The notes beneath the pieces are model-generated. The model searched no databases, had not been told where the DNA came from, and saw only the letters and a list, made by a program, of their open reading frames with translations. DNA of 64,000 nt from Struthio camelus (lineage: Eukaryota; Chordata; Aves; Struthioniformes; Struthionidae), in the NCBI RefSeq assembly GCF_040807025.1, contig NC_090943.1, positions 138,884,264 through 138,948,263 on the forward strand, read 5' to 3'. Shown here piece after piece: positions 12,330 through 26,272 of this stretch (position 1 is its first letter; each line of letters begins with the position of its first letter). The position numbers and the translations under genes are program-made.

Positions 12330-14440
12330 TCAGTGTCTGTTTGTGTTGGTGCCAATAGGTATCAATAAGTAACAGCCACGATAGATGTCGATACCAATAG
12401 GTGTCAATGCCTGCTGATAGAAAGGCAATGCCTTGCATAATCTGTAAGTACAGATGCTGATAAGTGTATATATAGGTCTGACAGGTATTAGTGTTTCCAA
12501 TACCAAGCCGGTGTTGTCATCAATAGGCGCAGATATCTACTGATGCTGAAAAGAGCTGATAACTATGCATAGGTATTGATGCTGATAGGTATGGATAGGT
12601 ATCAGTGGCTGCTGACAGGTATCAATGCCTCTCGATATCGATAGATATTGACACCTGGCATTATCAATAGGTGTCAGTGCCAAAAGATATTTAATAGGTA
12701 ATAGTATCAATAGTTGTTGACAGCATGTGCCAGCATATATCAATATCTGCTGACAGATATTGATGCAAGTCAGTATTGGTGTCAATAGGAATCAATAGGT
12801 ATGGCTATATATCAATAGATATCAAAAGGTACTAATAGGTAGTAATAGGTATCAATAGCTGCTGATGTTGATAGAGAAAGGCGCCAGTAAGTGCCAGTCA
12901 ATATCAGTCTCTCTTGATAGGTATTGATGTACATTGGTTTTGATGGATATTGATAAATATGGATAGGAATCAATAGCAGGTGGTGCCAATAGGTACTGAT
13001 GCCTTTCGACATGGACAATTATCAATGCTTGTCAGTACTGATACCCTTTGGGATGGGTAGATATTGATGCCTGGTGTTATCAGTAGGTGTGGGTAGGTGT
13101 CAATGCTGGGAAGGTGTGGGTTGGTGTCAGTATTGAAAGATGTCAAGAGGCAGAGATGCCCAGCAGCATTGAAAGGTATGGATAGTATGTCAACAGGTGC
13201 CTACTGGTATCAATGTCAATAGGTATTGTTGAGTGTCAATGTCTCCCCACAGATATTGATGCCTATTGGTATTTTTTGTCACAATAGGTGTTGATAGGTA
13301 TTCATGACAAAAGGAATCCATAGGTGTCAGTATCTACTAATGTGTGCCAGTATTGGCAGGCGTCAATATCTGGTTTTATTGGTATCGATAAGTATTGATG
13401 ACAATAGAGATGGATAGTTATCAATGCTGATAGGTGCCAATAGGTGTAGGGAGCTATCACGTACTGATAAGCATCGTTATGCTGTCGCAATGTCTGCCAG
13501 TAGGTATTCATACCTGTTGCTATCGCTGGGTAACGATACATATGGATAGATAATGACAGGTATCAATAGGTATTGATGCCTATACGGATTGATGTCTGCT
13601 GAAAAGTGTCAGTGTCTGTTAGTGTCAATATCAATACGTATCAATGGGTATTGGTATCAATATGTATTGATGGGAATAGATACCTTGTGGTCCTGCCATA
13701 AGTAGGTATCGATAAGTACCGATATTTATGGTGAGAGTATTGTTAAGTATTAATGTCTGCTGATAGATATAGATGCCTATAGGTATTGTTAAGTAACAAA
13801 AGGTATGGATAGGTGATGCTAATGAGAATGGATAGATATTAATAGATAGCAATAGGTATCAGTGCCAATAGGCATTGATGCCTTCCAATATCAATATTGA
13901 TAGAAATTTATGGGGATTGATAAGTATCAGTATAGATCTCTATCAGTATCAAGATATTGATGCCTGCTAATAGGTATATGTGATGATATATATTAATATG
14001 TGCTGACATTGATAGATACTGATATTAAAATCAGTATTGAAATCGATAGGTATAGATACCTCTCGTTATTGATAGGTGATGATATTGATAGGCATGAATA
14101 TCTCTAGATTTTGATACCCACTGACATGTATCTATATCAATAGGTATCCATAGGTACTAGTAGGTACCAATACCAATAGGTACTGATGTTAAAAAGAATC
14201 AAAAAGTAGCAATAGATATTGATATTAACAGGTATTACTAGGTATCCAAACTGATAGGTAGCAATTCCTATAGACGCATAACAACTTCGATAGGTATCGA
14301 TGCCCCTCAGTGTTGATAGGTATGTTTTCCTATTGATAGATATCTTTTCAGATAAATATCAACATCAATATGTATGTGTGTCTTTTGTTAGGTATTTATG
14401 CCTACCAATACAGATATGTATTGATATGGATAGGTAACAA
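12330..14440. repeat. Degenerate minisatellite array with about 10-bp period
   Basis: For about 2.1 kb the sequence is built from diverged units such as AGGTATCAAT, AGGTATTGAT and GCCTGCTGAT placed about 10 bases apart, often combining into units of about 30 bases. Unit sequence, spacing and order drift throughout, so it is old. Start and end are gradual. The long Ile/Tyr/Gln-rich frames on the minus strand come from the repeat and are not genes. It lies between the LRR exon candidate at 10304 and the LRR exon at 23537. Confidence 0.9.
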
Positions 14441-17400
14441 GTTGAAACAGTCAAAACCTGTTGTACGTGTTTCTAGTGTTTTTAAAACAATAAGTTATTT
14501 TAATTGGCATGATGCATAAAAAAATTGTTATTGCACAAGGCTGTTACGTGTATCACTGGCTGATCTTCATTAATTTTGTTGTTTCACTTGAGCTGAAATA
14601 TATTATTTTCTGGGTTTTTTTAGAGGCTTTTGAACACTAACCAAATTCAGAAGATTTCAAGAAATATTTTTGAAGTATTTGAAAGTTTGCGATATCTATA
14701 ACTCAAAATAATAGAAACACCATTCTGTAATAAACCGCAATAGCTAATCTGCAGTTTTTATTTACTAAAGATAATAAAAAATATTTAATTTTGAATACAA
14801 AACTGTTTATTCACAGCCTGATACATTTAGTTTATGCTTACTGAGAATCATATAGTTCCATAACCTGTGGCTGGACTAACAAACCAATGAATAATGTTGT
14901 GAGTTAGTGTTTTATGCCTGATTGCTTAAATCTGAAGAAGGTCTGCATAAGGTGTCCCTTTTTATTACTGCTTTCCTTGGTTTGCATTAAAGTTCAAATT
15001 CGTAGCCATAATGATTGCTCATAACTATTACTCATTTTTAAATCTGGGGGGAATTTGTGACCCTCCATTTCACATCACACACAAGTAACAAGATAATGTT
15101 CGATAAAGTTTTGAAACACTGAGCAGATTCTGAGCGAAAAACATTTTCATTGGTTCCGGTCCCACTTGGATACATAAAAGCTTTGAGTATTTCAGGAACT
15201 TTCATCCAAAGACTGCTTTAATGATTCTATAATTAACATGCAAAATGGAAAAAAGCATGAACATATAGAAGAAGATTTATTTGTTTATTTATTTATTTAT
15301 GATGAATAGCTTAATATACTTAATATTGACAACAAATGAACACAAACCAGATTAGGGAAAGAATCATTTGGTAAAAGAAAGGAACAGACAAGTCTGATGG
15401 CATTCTATTGAACAGGGATGCAATAAAATGAATCTGAGAGTTCTTAAAATACTTAAATCAAAATAAATGTGGAATAATTAACCACTATATCCAAGAAATT
15501 ATGGAGAACATGAAAGATGTAAAGGTTTAGGGATTGCCTATATCTGCATTTGAAAAAAGGAGAACTCTGAGTTATGCTGGGCTACTGGGCTAATTTCAAC
15601 ATTTCAGGAAGCAGATTTTCTGAAATAAATATTTTAGTAGTTGATTTATAAGCACTTAGAGGATAAGAGCAGCCAAACTATATTTATCAAGTACTAATGC
15701 AACTAACTATTTCCTGTGACGCCTTATCAGGCCTTCTGGATAGGGCAGAAGTAATGAACACCAGTTTTTTTAGACTTAGTAAAACCTTTCACATTCTGCC
15801 TGGTGTTCTCACAAGCAAGCTATGGAAATAGGGCCCAGATGAAACAACTGATTAGTGGGTAATCAACGTGCTGAAAAACTTGATTTAGATAGCAGCTCTA
15901 AGTAGTCAACTGTTAGCATGGAAGGATAAAGTGAGTAAAGACTTTTCCTGATCCAGTCCTTAATCAAAGCCAAGGTGGTAGTCAGAAATAACCGTTAAAA
16001 GTAACTCCCAAGCCAATGTATTTATGGATGAAAAATGTTGAGGGAAAAGAAAAAGTGGGCTGTGAATGCATTTCGCTGGGCTACTCATTTACTTGCTTTT
16101 CCCATAACAGCACAAAGAAAGTAAAAGATTTACCAGCGAGTTATATCCAGACACTGTAGATACATTTTATTTTACCTCAGCTTCACTGTGATCTGAATTT
16201 GTTATGTTTACATCAGTTTTATTTGCTCCTAATAATACAGAGAAGCTGACTGTTCATTGCAGGTCAAATTATGACCCTTTTGACAAAGTACAGCGGGGAA
16301 CATGTGAATCTTCTGTTATGTAGTTTTTGCAAAATGAACTAATCCAGCCAGAGGAAGAATGCAGCATAAAGATGTCTGGCTGTTCCTGTAACTCATAAGT
16401 TATTTCAAGCTATAAGGATCTGCAGTACAGCTTGGAAGGGAGAACTGATATCTGTATTTTCTGTTATATGTTTTCCTGTCATAGCATCAGCTAGACATAA
16501 AGCTTACGAATAATTTGTTTCTCCTTAAGGCTCTGAAGAAAACACAAAACAAAACTGCCCACCAACCACTCACAAGATACAGTGGTATCAATTCAGAAAA
16601 TAACATTAATGCTGTCACTTTTCCCCGGTGTAATCTTGTTCACTTGATGCACTTCATCTCTACCAGAGGGGTTAGAAAAAGGCTTCATTCATCCAAGTGC
16701 TAATCACTGCACCAAACACTTTACTATTCACACTTAGCCATTATATATTAGATATTTTCAGTCTTAACAACTGTCACTATATTTTTTACAGCTCGCATCT
16801 CATAACCCTGCAAAGGTATGTTCTATTTTTTTTAACACTGTTTAATGCGCCTTTTTGTGTGTTTGTGTTGTTCACCTAAACCACTGGAGTGTTCAATATC
16901 CGTGATAAGTGGGCTATTTTCTCTAAGTTAAGAGTCTGTATGGATCAATATTTAATTCAAATTTGTCTCCAAGTTATACAGTAATCATTTATTTTATGCC
17001 TGATATTTATAGGTGGTTGAGTCAATAAATCTGTACTTGCTCTTATAAATACAGGTTTTATAGAATTAAGATACTGATCAAACTTGAATTGAAGGAATCT
17101 TAAATTGGATCATCCGAGTTGTGACTTCTTATAGGTTGTGATAATAGTTACAAACAGATGGCAAACACATCTTAACTAGAAGACAAACTTTTTCTAAGGA
17201 ACTGCCCCTTATAATTCTCTTTTTCATTTGCTTTTTTTATGTCTGTATCCTCCTTCCTTCACTCTTTGGGAGGGCTAAAGTTAATAATATGACTGAGTTG
17301 ACATCCCTATTTTTAAATCAGTCAACATGCTTCTTTCTTTGTGTGTATTATTCAAATACAATTGTTAGAGCTAGAAAGGTTTTTCTACTTTTCAGTTGTC

Positions 17401-20400
17401 TGTAGTCTCAGGGCTGGATTTGGTTCTTATCTTATGCACCCATTTGAATTTCTCCTTGGGAAATGAGAAGCTCCAAGCAGAATCGTTGCTTTTGTATTCG
17501 ATGCTGTATGAGCAAAGAAGGGAATGTGGAGAGTGAAGTATCTCCCGTAGCTTCAGGACACACAAAGGCCCAGATCTCTGTGTATATATTATAACATACA
17601 GAGACTCTAGAGAGTCTAGAAGAACGGTAATGTTGGTGTTCAGGGGAAACTGGCTTGTTTAGTAAGGGGGCTTTATAAGGTACCTGTGTGTGCAGCAAAG
17701 GAGGTCATGGTATTTTCAATTAAATTCAAGGCTGCCAGGCATACTGCTTTGCAAATTACCCTTCCCTTGCAAAAGCTGGAGCCATCACCTGAAGCTTGCA
17801 GGAAGCTGGCCTGGGCCTTGCTGTCCTACTGGGACTGGTCCTGAGACAGGCTGCCCTCTGGTTGACTGAACAGGGTACAACGCACTAGGACTAGACATGC
17901 CCAGTTTGGAGTGCAGGGGTCTTGTTTTACAGTTATGTCACTGAAGGTTGTCACAACAGCACTGCTGGAGCTCAGGACCAGTTAAAAGACTGTTCTTCAG
18001 CCATAGTTTTCCAGGTGGGGAATGTCATTGATACATCAGAGGAAATATAATCACCCACTTCTGCAGGTGCATACCAGAGTGAGTATTTCTAGCTTGTGCA
18101 CAGATAATATAATAATCTGAAATGTCTAAACATATAGGTGTCGTGTGTTACAGTGCTTTTTGTAGCGACTGGTAATCAATCAGAACTTCCATAATGGGAT
18201 CCATGTCCATTAATCTGGCCACACTGCCCCCTTAGAAGGCAATCCAGAACTATATAAATAATATCTATGATGTATACATAGGTTACATCTCTGTTGGGAT
18301 GCTCCCATCAGTTGACAGTGGCAGGGTATAACCAGGGAATTGCTGGGTCTTGTCCTCCCACACCAAATCCTGTATAGAGGTCACAGATCACCCCAAGCCT
18401 GCCCTCCTCCTTGTGACTGTAGTCCTCCTTCATGTGTTCAGTGGTAGGTGGTATTATGGGTGCAGAGGTCCTGAGGTAAGTAGAGACTCATTTTTAATAA
18501 CGAGGAGATATGTTGTATGCATGGTGAACTGGACATCATGAAAAAGCAAAAGGACTGCTTAGGAGGGTGGAGTCACGTGGGATAGCTCATGGGCCTGAGT
18601 TTAATTCACCAATTTGACAGTTTAACTCTGAGCAGAAGCAGAGCTACCAAAGTCAGCACAGAGAAAGCCAGTGGATATTCAGTTAACTTGTTCAGTGTAC
18701 AAGGACAGCACGATAGAGTACAAGGACAGCACGATAGAAACTCTCCATACCTAAACCACTGTTCACAGACTTTTGTTGTTATTGTTGTTCTTTACAGGAA
18801 TTAGGAAGCACATTTATTTTCACTTTTTGGTAATCTTTTGAAGGCTAGTACCACCGTTTTTTTTTTTTTTTTTCCTTTTTTCCCCTATCACTCTCTCTGT
18901 CTTTTTCCTTACGGATTATACAACCATTATTTCCTCAGAAGATATATTTTCTAGGCCTCAAGTCCATTTTGATATTCTTCTCTGGACTTCTTACAATTTA
19001 TCTATGTAGTATGCTGCTTAGACCTCAGTCATGCTGAGTAGAGTAAAATGATTACTTCACTTATCTCAAGTATTTTATTCCCACTGACACATCACGAGGT
19101 GATGCATATTATTTCACATTACTTTCACTTTCTCATGTAGTTTGGGATCCATTATAATTTAGATCTTTTTTATTAGTATTTTGCACAGCTGATTATGTAA
19201 GTAAGTGTATCATTACGTAGTTGTTCCCACTGAACTGCATCCTTTTATTTTAGATAGTTTCTCAAATTTGTGAATTTTGAATTCTAGCCTTGCACCCATT
19301 TCCGCTTTGCAAATTAAAGAATTATACTCACATCATTAATAAGAACAACAGAAGTGATGGATGAGGAATAATTCCCTCTCAGTACATCCTGCCAGTATTC
19401 TTATCTGGACCACAGGTGACCCACTGTTTCTTTTGAGGAAAGAACCACTTAGGCAGCAAACAAAACTGAATAATGTCTTTTTATTTGCCTGAGAGCTACC
19501 TCTGTACCCCTGTGTGAAGAGAAGAGTGGTGCTGAAGATATGGCTCTTCCTTGGAGTGTGTATGTAGCCTAGGAAGGGAAGAAGGTAAGAGGAGCTGCTA
19601 CCACCCCTGTTACTGCATTCTGGTGTGCAGTATGCCCCCCCAAAATAAAACAAAACACTGAAACGTGTATATTTTTATCTCTTGGGCACTGCAAGGTACC
19701 TTGGTGCCAAATCTACGTTACATAGATGACTGTCATATAAACCGAAGGTGTTATATGGTGCACAAAGCCAAAGGACAACTTTATGATCACTTTGCTTTTA
19801 CATAACCCTCTAGAAATCATGGAGTTACTGTTGTTGCTACCTGAGAAGGGGAAATGGTAGGGGTGGTTCATAACTTTTGAAGGTCGAGAACAACTTGATC
19901 ATCAGCATTTGGCCTGTCACAGAAGTAGGATGAACTGAAGCAACAATTACTGACATCTGGAAACCCTTAGCTGTATTTCCCAGACTTGCCTATGACAATG
20001 TTATCTGAAGCTTGTGTCAAAAGCTGTACCAAAGCTATAATATATGGTCCTTCTGCTTTTTCCTCTCCATAAGGTCAGTTGCCCTGACTATTTGACAGGA
20101 TTTGTTCTTAGCAAGTGCATGCCATCTATCCTGTATTAGTGTATGCAGTTGAAATTCACAAATCTGTAGATTGTGGACTTTAATTCGTCTTTAACCTGAT
20201 TTTCCATTGGGAAAATAGGATTTTTGGAGGAATATATTTCTGAGAATACAAAAAAGCAACTTGGGAAAACCATTAATATTTGATTCCTGTTTGTAAGTAG
20301 GACAAATCATATACAATCTCAACGATAAAATATTCTTGGTTGAAGGAATACTGCTGTAAAACCAATTCTATACAGAGGTGGTAAGAAAAATCCATGGCCT

Positions 20401-21329
20401 AACTGTTTTTGTAGAATCATTACAAAAAGCCATTCTATTTGAAAAAGCCTTCTCATTATTCATGTGGAATTCCCATCTCTGACCACCTATTTAATGTTCA
20501 TGTTTTAGAAAGACGTAGCTGTGTCTGTTTTTCCTTTCAACTTCTTGTTTTATTGTGTATTCTGCTTGTGATAATGAAGAGTTAATTTTTGCTTAGGATA
20601 GTTAAAAAGTACGAGGAAAAAATGTACAAATATCTCTAATTGAAATCTGTTTACCACACTTAACAGAACAGATGTTGTTGCCTTTGTAGTTCACTTCTCA
20701 GCACGCTGAATTCCTCATTCCCACCTTAGCACAAAGGAGGAGGGAACCCAGGTGAGAAAGCAAAGCCAAGCCCTTTGATGTAGATAAAGATATAGGCACT
20801 GAAGCATAAAGGGAAAGAAAGCAGCAGACTACAGATTGTCTCATTCCTCCCCTACTTACTGACCCCTAAAAAGTGAATTCATGAGATGTGTTAAGCTTCC
20901 CAATGCATTAAGTAAGACAGAAGAACCTGATGACAGGTTAGTGGTGCAGCTCTCATGAATTCTGACACAAAGCTAACCCTGCAAGAACAGCTTGTGCCAT
21001 GCAAAAAGAAGACTTGAAGAGATTGCCAAATTTCAGGAATGACGTTAGAAAATGTGTTCACTCAGAGACCACAGTAGTTGACTCTTGTATAAAATTTTAT
21101 ATTATTTTATGATAAGAATTTAAGAATTATTTTTATATCAGTTTTTTTTTCAAATAATTAAAAAGAAGCTGCTGACGAGAGGGGATTATTTGACATCTTT
21201 CATAATTGTAATGTTGGAATTCTGCCCCAAGAGTCTTCTTTTAGAAACTGGACATGTGGTTTTCCTAGATGTTTTTGAATTAAGATTTTGTTCAAGTAGC
21301 TCATACAGTTTTGATTGCTCTTAGAGATA
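14441..21329. other. Intronic DNA, nothing recognised
   Basis: AT-rich sequence between the minisatellite and CR1 copy 1 with a (TTTA) run at 15275 and the 21-bp duplication at 18697. The 105-codon minus frame at 19653-19336 has no recognisable motif and is most likely chance. Confidence 0.55.
18697..18738. repeat. Two tandem copies of a 21-bp unit
   Basis: GTACAAGGACAGCACGATAG plus A occurs twice in direct succession. Local duplication. Confidence 0.9.
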
Positions 21330-22087
21330 GAAGTGCAGGGTTCTGCACCTAGGCAGGAATAACCCCATGCATCAGTACAGGTTGAGGATTGACCTGCTGG
21401 AAAGCAGCTCTGCCGAGAAGGACCTGGGAGTCCTGATGGACAACAAGGCTATGAGCCAGCAATGTGCCCTTGTGGCCGAGAAGGCCAATGGGATCCTGGG
21501 GGTGCATTAGGCAGAGTGTTGCCAGCAGGTGGAGGGAGGTGATCCTGCCCCTCTCCTCAGCCCTGGGGAGGCCTCACCTGGAGTCCTGTGTCCGGTTCTG
21601 GGCTCCCCAGTACAAGAAAGACATGGCGCTACTGGAGAGAGTCCAGCGGAGGGCGACAAAGATGATGAAGGGTCTAGAGCACCTCTACTGTGAAGAAAGG
21701 CTGAGGGAGCTGGGCCTGTTCAGCCTGGAGAAGAGGAGGCTGAGAGGGGAAATCTCATCAACGTCTGCAAGTACCTGAAGGGAGGGTGTTGAGAGGATGG
21801 GGCCAGATCTCTTCTCCGTGGTGCCCGGTGACAGGACAAGAGGCAATAGGCAGAAACTGGAACAGAGGAAGTTCTATCTAAATATAAGGAGAAACCTCTT
21901 TCCTGTGAGGGTGATTCACAGTAAAAGGTTGTGGAGGTTGTGGAGTCTCCTTGCCTGGAGTTATTCAAACCGTGCCTGGAGGCGATCCTGTGCAACCTGC
22001 TGTGGCTGACCGTACTTGAGCAGGGGGGCTGAACTAGCTGATCTCCAGAGGTCCCTTCCAGCCTTGGCCATTCCGTGGTTCTGTGAT
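21330..22087 (+). mobile_element. CR1 LINE, 5'-truncated copy 1 (C-terminal part of the RT ORF and 3' end)
   Basis: CR1 is the main non-LTR retrotransposon of birds. This copy keeps only the last quarter of ORF2, starting in the part that reads [14 protein letters not shown] in intact elements. It contains [37 protein letters not shown] and [19 protein letters not shown]. It ends with a short form of the 3' tail (GTGGTTCTGTGAT). It has five G residues near 21500 (CTGGGGGTGC), which break the frame relative to copy 2. It differs from the other copies in lacking the GGGG frameshift in the last part (AATAGGCAG instead of AACGGGGCAG). It sits in an intron of the PXDNL relic, same strand. Confidence 0.93.
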
Positions 22088-23536
22088 GTCCCTTGCTCTT
22101 TTTTACAGGAGTAAATTAGCTATCAGTATATTAAACAGTCATTCTAGGACCTCTTTATAATCAATGTTGAATAATAGCCCTTTTTAGGTAATTTGCATTC
22201 AGGAAATATACATATTTTAGACTATTTTAGATGTCTAGTTTAGAGTAGGATGTCACCTACTGCAGTTGCCTTTTTCTCTCCTTTCGGCTGTTTAGGAAAT
22301 TGAGATGACTTACTCAAATACAGATATCTAGTTTACTGATATATGTTTGTTTGGATAAGCTCCTTTCTTCCTCTCACCTCTGGAGGAATGAGCAAAAGTG
22401 AAAGTTGGTGACAGTTACCTCCCTTCCCTCAAGGAACAGGCATACAAGTGAAAAGAAAAGTGGCCTGACTTGAGTTATTGACATATGATTCCCATCACAG
22501 TTTAATCACAACTTCGCATCCTCTTGTTTCAATTTGATCAAAATGAAACAAATTTGTTCATTCATTTCCCCATAGAATCAATAAAATGATTTTTTTTGTT
22601 AAATCTCTTGCCTTCTAAGACTTATGAATAAGATAGAGAGAAATTATAGTTTTATACTTTTAAATGTATTTATTTTAAGGCTAACTGCTAGCATTCAGTG
22701 GTACAACTGGTATGCTGGTGGTATCTGTGATGACACAAGTAGACTGATGATCCAAGAACAGCAATAAAAGCAGCCCAGGCAAAGAATTGCTGCCATAATT
22801 GTGTTATAGTCGGATATCTAGAGGAGTATATGCAGTGCATCAAATATATTTGATCATGAGTGTCTGTGCAGATTTCACCCAAGAGTGGGCCAATATCAGA
22901 TACTTGAGAGGCAGGTACAAATAACTGCATTTCCTAGTAATGAAATATGACATTAGTTAGTTATGGAACATGACATTCTGAAGTCCTTCCTTTCTTCTGT
23001 CGCATAAAAGCTGGCTTATAAAATGAAACAAGATGATTTATTTAGATAATAAGTTGAGGGAGGAGAGGGTATCATGGATTTTATTTTCTGCTTTTTTTTA
23101 TCTTGTAGTAGTTAAATGCTTTTTTCAAAACCACTTTTATTTTTCACCAAGTGATGTTATTGTGAATGAACATTAAATGTGAAGAAGAAACCAGCTACGA
23201 GATTCTGAGCATATTATTTTCTAGAAACTATTTTGAATAGCATATTATAAAAAAAAATATTTTGAAAAAAATAGACAATCATCTAATTAAGATAAAGTAT
23301 TTATTGCATGTAATCTGTTTTTCATTAATTGGAAGAATCTAATCTGAATTTCTTTTCCTTAAATGAAATTTCATTTGATGACAGGAAGGCTAACCATTTG
23401 AATAAAAGATAATAGTATGCAACACGTATATTTTTGCTTTGTTGTTCAAGGAAATAAAATAATACTTAGGAAAATAGTAAGTGCTAGGGTGCCTGTTATA
23501 TCTTCTATTTCTCACTGAAAAATTTTGTCTTTGCAG

Positions 23537-23597
23537 CTATCTATAAAAGAATAAATATCACACAGTAGGTCGAAAGGCTTGCATCTCTGGAACAGCT
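23537..23597 (+). pseudogene. PXDNL: Peroxidasin-like LRR exon, frameshifted
   Basis: A good acceptor (ttttgtctttgcag) and a good donor (GTAAGTAG at 23598) frame 61 bases, where the family exon is 72. The start reads YL, then one base is missing before KNK; the end reads KGL, one base missing, then SLEQL, giving the family sequence around YLYKN.I and FKGL.SLEQL. The exon boundaries are phase 2, as in the other LRR exons here. At least two single-base losses plus a larger gap put it out of frame. Identity with an LRR exon of this family is clear from the KGL.SLEQL end lying exactly on the donor. Confidence 0.78.
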
Positions 23598-26234
23598 GTA
23601 AGTAGCCCAACCCTATTGACTGAAATTTCTGCAACAGAATTCCTAGAAACGTTCATTCTTTAATTGTTGCCTTTAAATATGAGAAGTTGCGTATTACGAC
23701 TATGGAAATTCACTCTGTAAATATAGCTGCAGTTGTCATAAATCAATTCTACAAATGTTATTTTCTTTAAGATTGACACTAAAAAAACTATGGTTCCAAA
23801 ATTAGGAGGCTGTTGCTCAAGCCTCCTTCCCGCTGTAGGAAGGAAAGCTACAATGTTATGTGTTTTGAATCATTCCTTAGAAAACGCTTTCGATTCCCAT
23901 GCATATGAAGAGACTCTTGGGTTAATGGATTCCTGATTTTGGCATACAGTGACCAAACTAAACATGCAAAAAACCCCACACAAGACATGTTTCGTAGCAT
24001 AATTACAGGTGTGTGAATTAAATGATCAAATAATAAAAAGAAACAAAAAAATCCTACCCAAAACAAAGAAATTGCATATTTGCTAGAGCAAGTGACACTA
24101 AAATAGCATTTGATATGGTATTCTAAATTGTAACAATTAATCATTGAATATTTACCTTGATAGCCCTAAGAGTTGAAAAGTGTTTTCAAAATTAATGATA
24201 ACCTTGGGTTTTGCACTGCAGCCAAAGATTTTAATTTTCTGTTGTAAAACAAGATTAAAAGGTACATTACTTACTTCCCACTCTAAACAGATGTCCATAT
24301 TAGCAAAGTGTAGGTGAAGAGCTGAGAATAATATTTTAAGGTCATATAATTATCAAAAGACTACTTAATTATTTCTAGAATGTATCTCTGTCATTACTTA
24401 AATTTACTATAAAAGTCACTATAACAAGTTAATTGTGCTACAGGCAAATATCATATTTGAATGTATCATTCTTAGAGTTCTTTTTGTTAGCTTCGCCTTT
24501 AAATAGACGCAGCACAAACAGTCACTTTTTCTTAACTGAGTATATTTGAGCATACATCTGAAGTACGTACGGAAGCTAACATCTATAATAATGGCGGTGA
24601 AATATTCTGACAGTTCTTACAAGCTGATTCAAGGCTCCCTGTGTTTCACTGTCATTTGCCAAATATAAGGTATTCTGCCCTGTATGAGATTTTGACTGTT
24701 TGTGATAAAAATTTGAAGAAATTGTCGAGTTAGAAATATTATCCTTGTTTTCCAAGGAAAAAACTAATCCACAAAGAGCTGATTCTCTGGAGGTCAAGAA
24801 CTGACAGAGAGCTGAGAACTGATACTAGAGTTTATATAGAGTGCTTTACATAGGGATAATTTTTCATCGTATGTTCCATGTGATTTCACAATGTAGATAC
24901 CAAAACTGGGCTGAGGAGGAAGAACTGATTGTGGAGGATTTAAGATCGTTTTCATTTTAATGCAGAAAGAAATCTCCAAGTTTTGTAGTCTTCTACAAAT
25001 CAGAATTCAAAAAGGAAAAAAAAAATCATTTTCTGCCCTTGAAATATATTTGCTCTTATAATTTATTGTATTTCAGTTTCTAACTTTTTATGTTATGGAA
25101 TACAAAATAATAATAAATTTTAAACAAGATGTGCTTTTGAAATAAAAATTTGAAGCATTTCATGTTAATGATATTGAAATGACCTGAAACGGCTCATGAA
25201 GCATTTGTTTTTCGTGGGAAAACACTTATTCTCTAGCGAAAAACAGTTCCATTAAAATTTTATGAACAGCTCTAAAAGGGGCAAATTATGGGCACTTAAC
25301 AACCTCACATCAGGTCACTCTTTCTTCTGCCAAATGTCATCATGCTTCAGGAAAAAGTACTGTTGAAATCTTTGATGTAATAGATTGGAGTTATATTTGT
25401 GGGTAGAAACCTTTTTATTATTATTTTTTTATTAGTTAACTAATACAGCTGGAAAAATGCACAAACTTTCATGCATGGGAAGCTGGCTTCAATATTTAAA
25501 TTGAAGCATCAGATCTCAAGGCTAAATACAGGTGAGAATAGTGTCTTGGAGCTAAATTAAATATAAAATAGGTCATCTCTGACAGAAAAATTGGAGCATA
25601 AAGATATTAACAGGTGAGGAGAGGAAAGAAGGAAAGAATGGAGCGGTCATTTCCAGAGGAAGAAATAAAAATGGTACATAGAATGGCAATATGACTACAG
25701 CATGCCATAAACTCAGTATCATACTGAGTCTGCAGTCTTTGGTATTTAATATATTTTTTAATAAGTCTCCCTTCTTATTCTTTTAGTATCCACTCTGAGG
25801 TTTAAAAATGCTTGGTAAAGTGACTTTGTCAGGGTACAAGGTTTTATAACTTTCAACAAATATGTTTCTGTACTATTGAAACACGCTCATTATAAATCTT
25901 TTTAATAATAAATAAGATTTATTTTGTGTCTCTTGTGTAACTTTCTATATAATGCTAGATAGCATTTAAATATTAGAATTAACATTGACACCATTTATGT
26001 TTTTACTTATCAGGTAGAGATAGATCAAGTTGATTCTTTTACAGAGTGGAATTGTCCATTGCTTATTCATCGGATTTGTTTGGTTCACCTAGTAACAACT
26101 AGAAAATCTAGGAAATAAGGCATCTTAAATTCTTTAATCTCATTAAACTGTCAGAATGACAGTTAAGGTTCACACCTTTCTTATTGTTTTGTTTCAGCTG
26201 CAACATTCAGTTGCGTCTAGATTATATCTTTGCT

Positions 26235-26272
26235 GTAATTCTTTCTGTCTTTCTGTCTGTCTGTCTTTCCCT
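26235..26272. repeat. (TTTC/TGTC) simple repeat
   Basis: Pyrimidine-rich tetranucleotide run TTTCTGTC followed by CTGTCTGTC. No gene context beyond the intron. Confidence 0.85.

Noticed and set aside
12537..13852. Several minus-strand frames rich in Ile, Tyr, Gln and Pro
   Set aside because: They are translations of the minisatellite and share its period; no start context or conservation argument supports them.
19336..19653. 105-codon minus frame
   Set aside because: No domain, signal or splice context; length is within chance for AT-moderate DNA.
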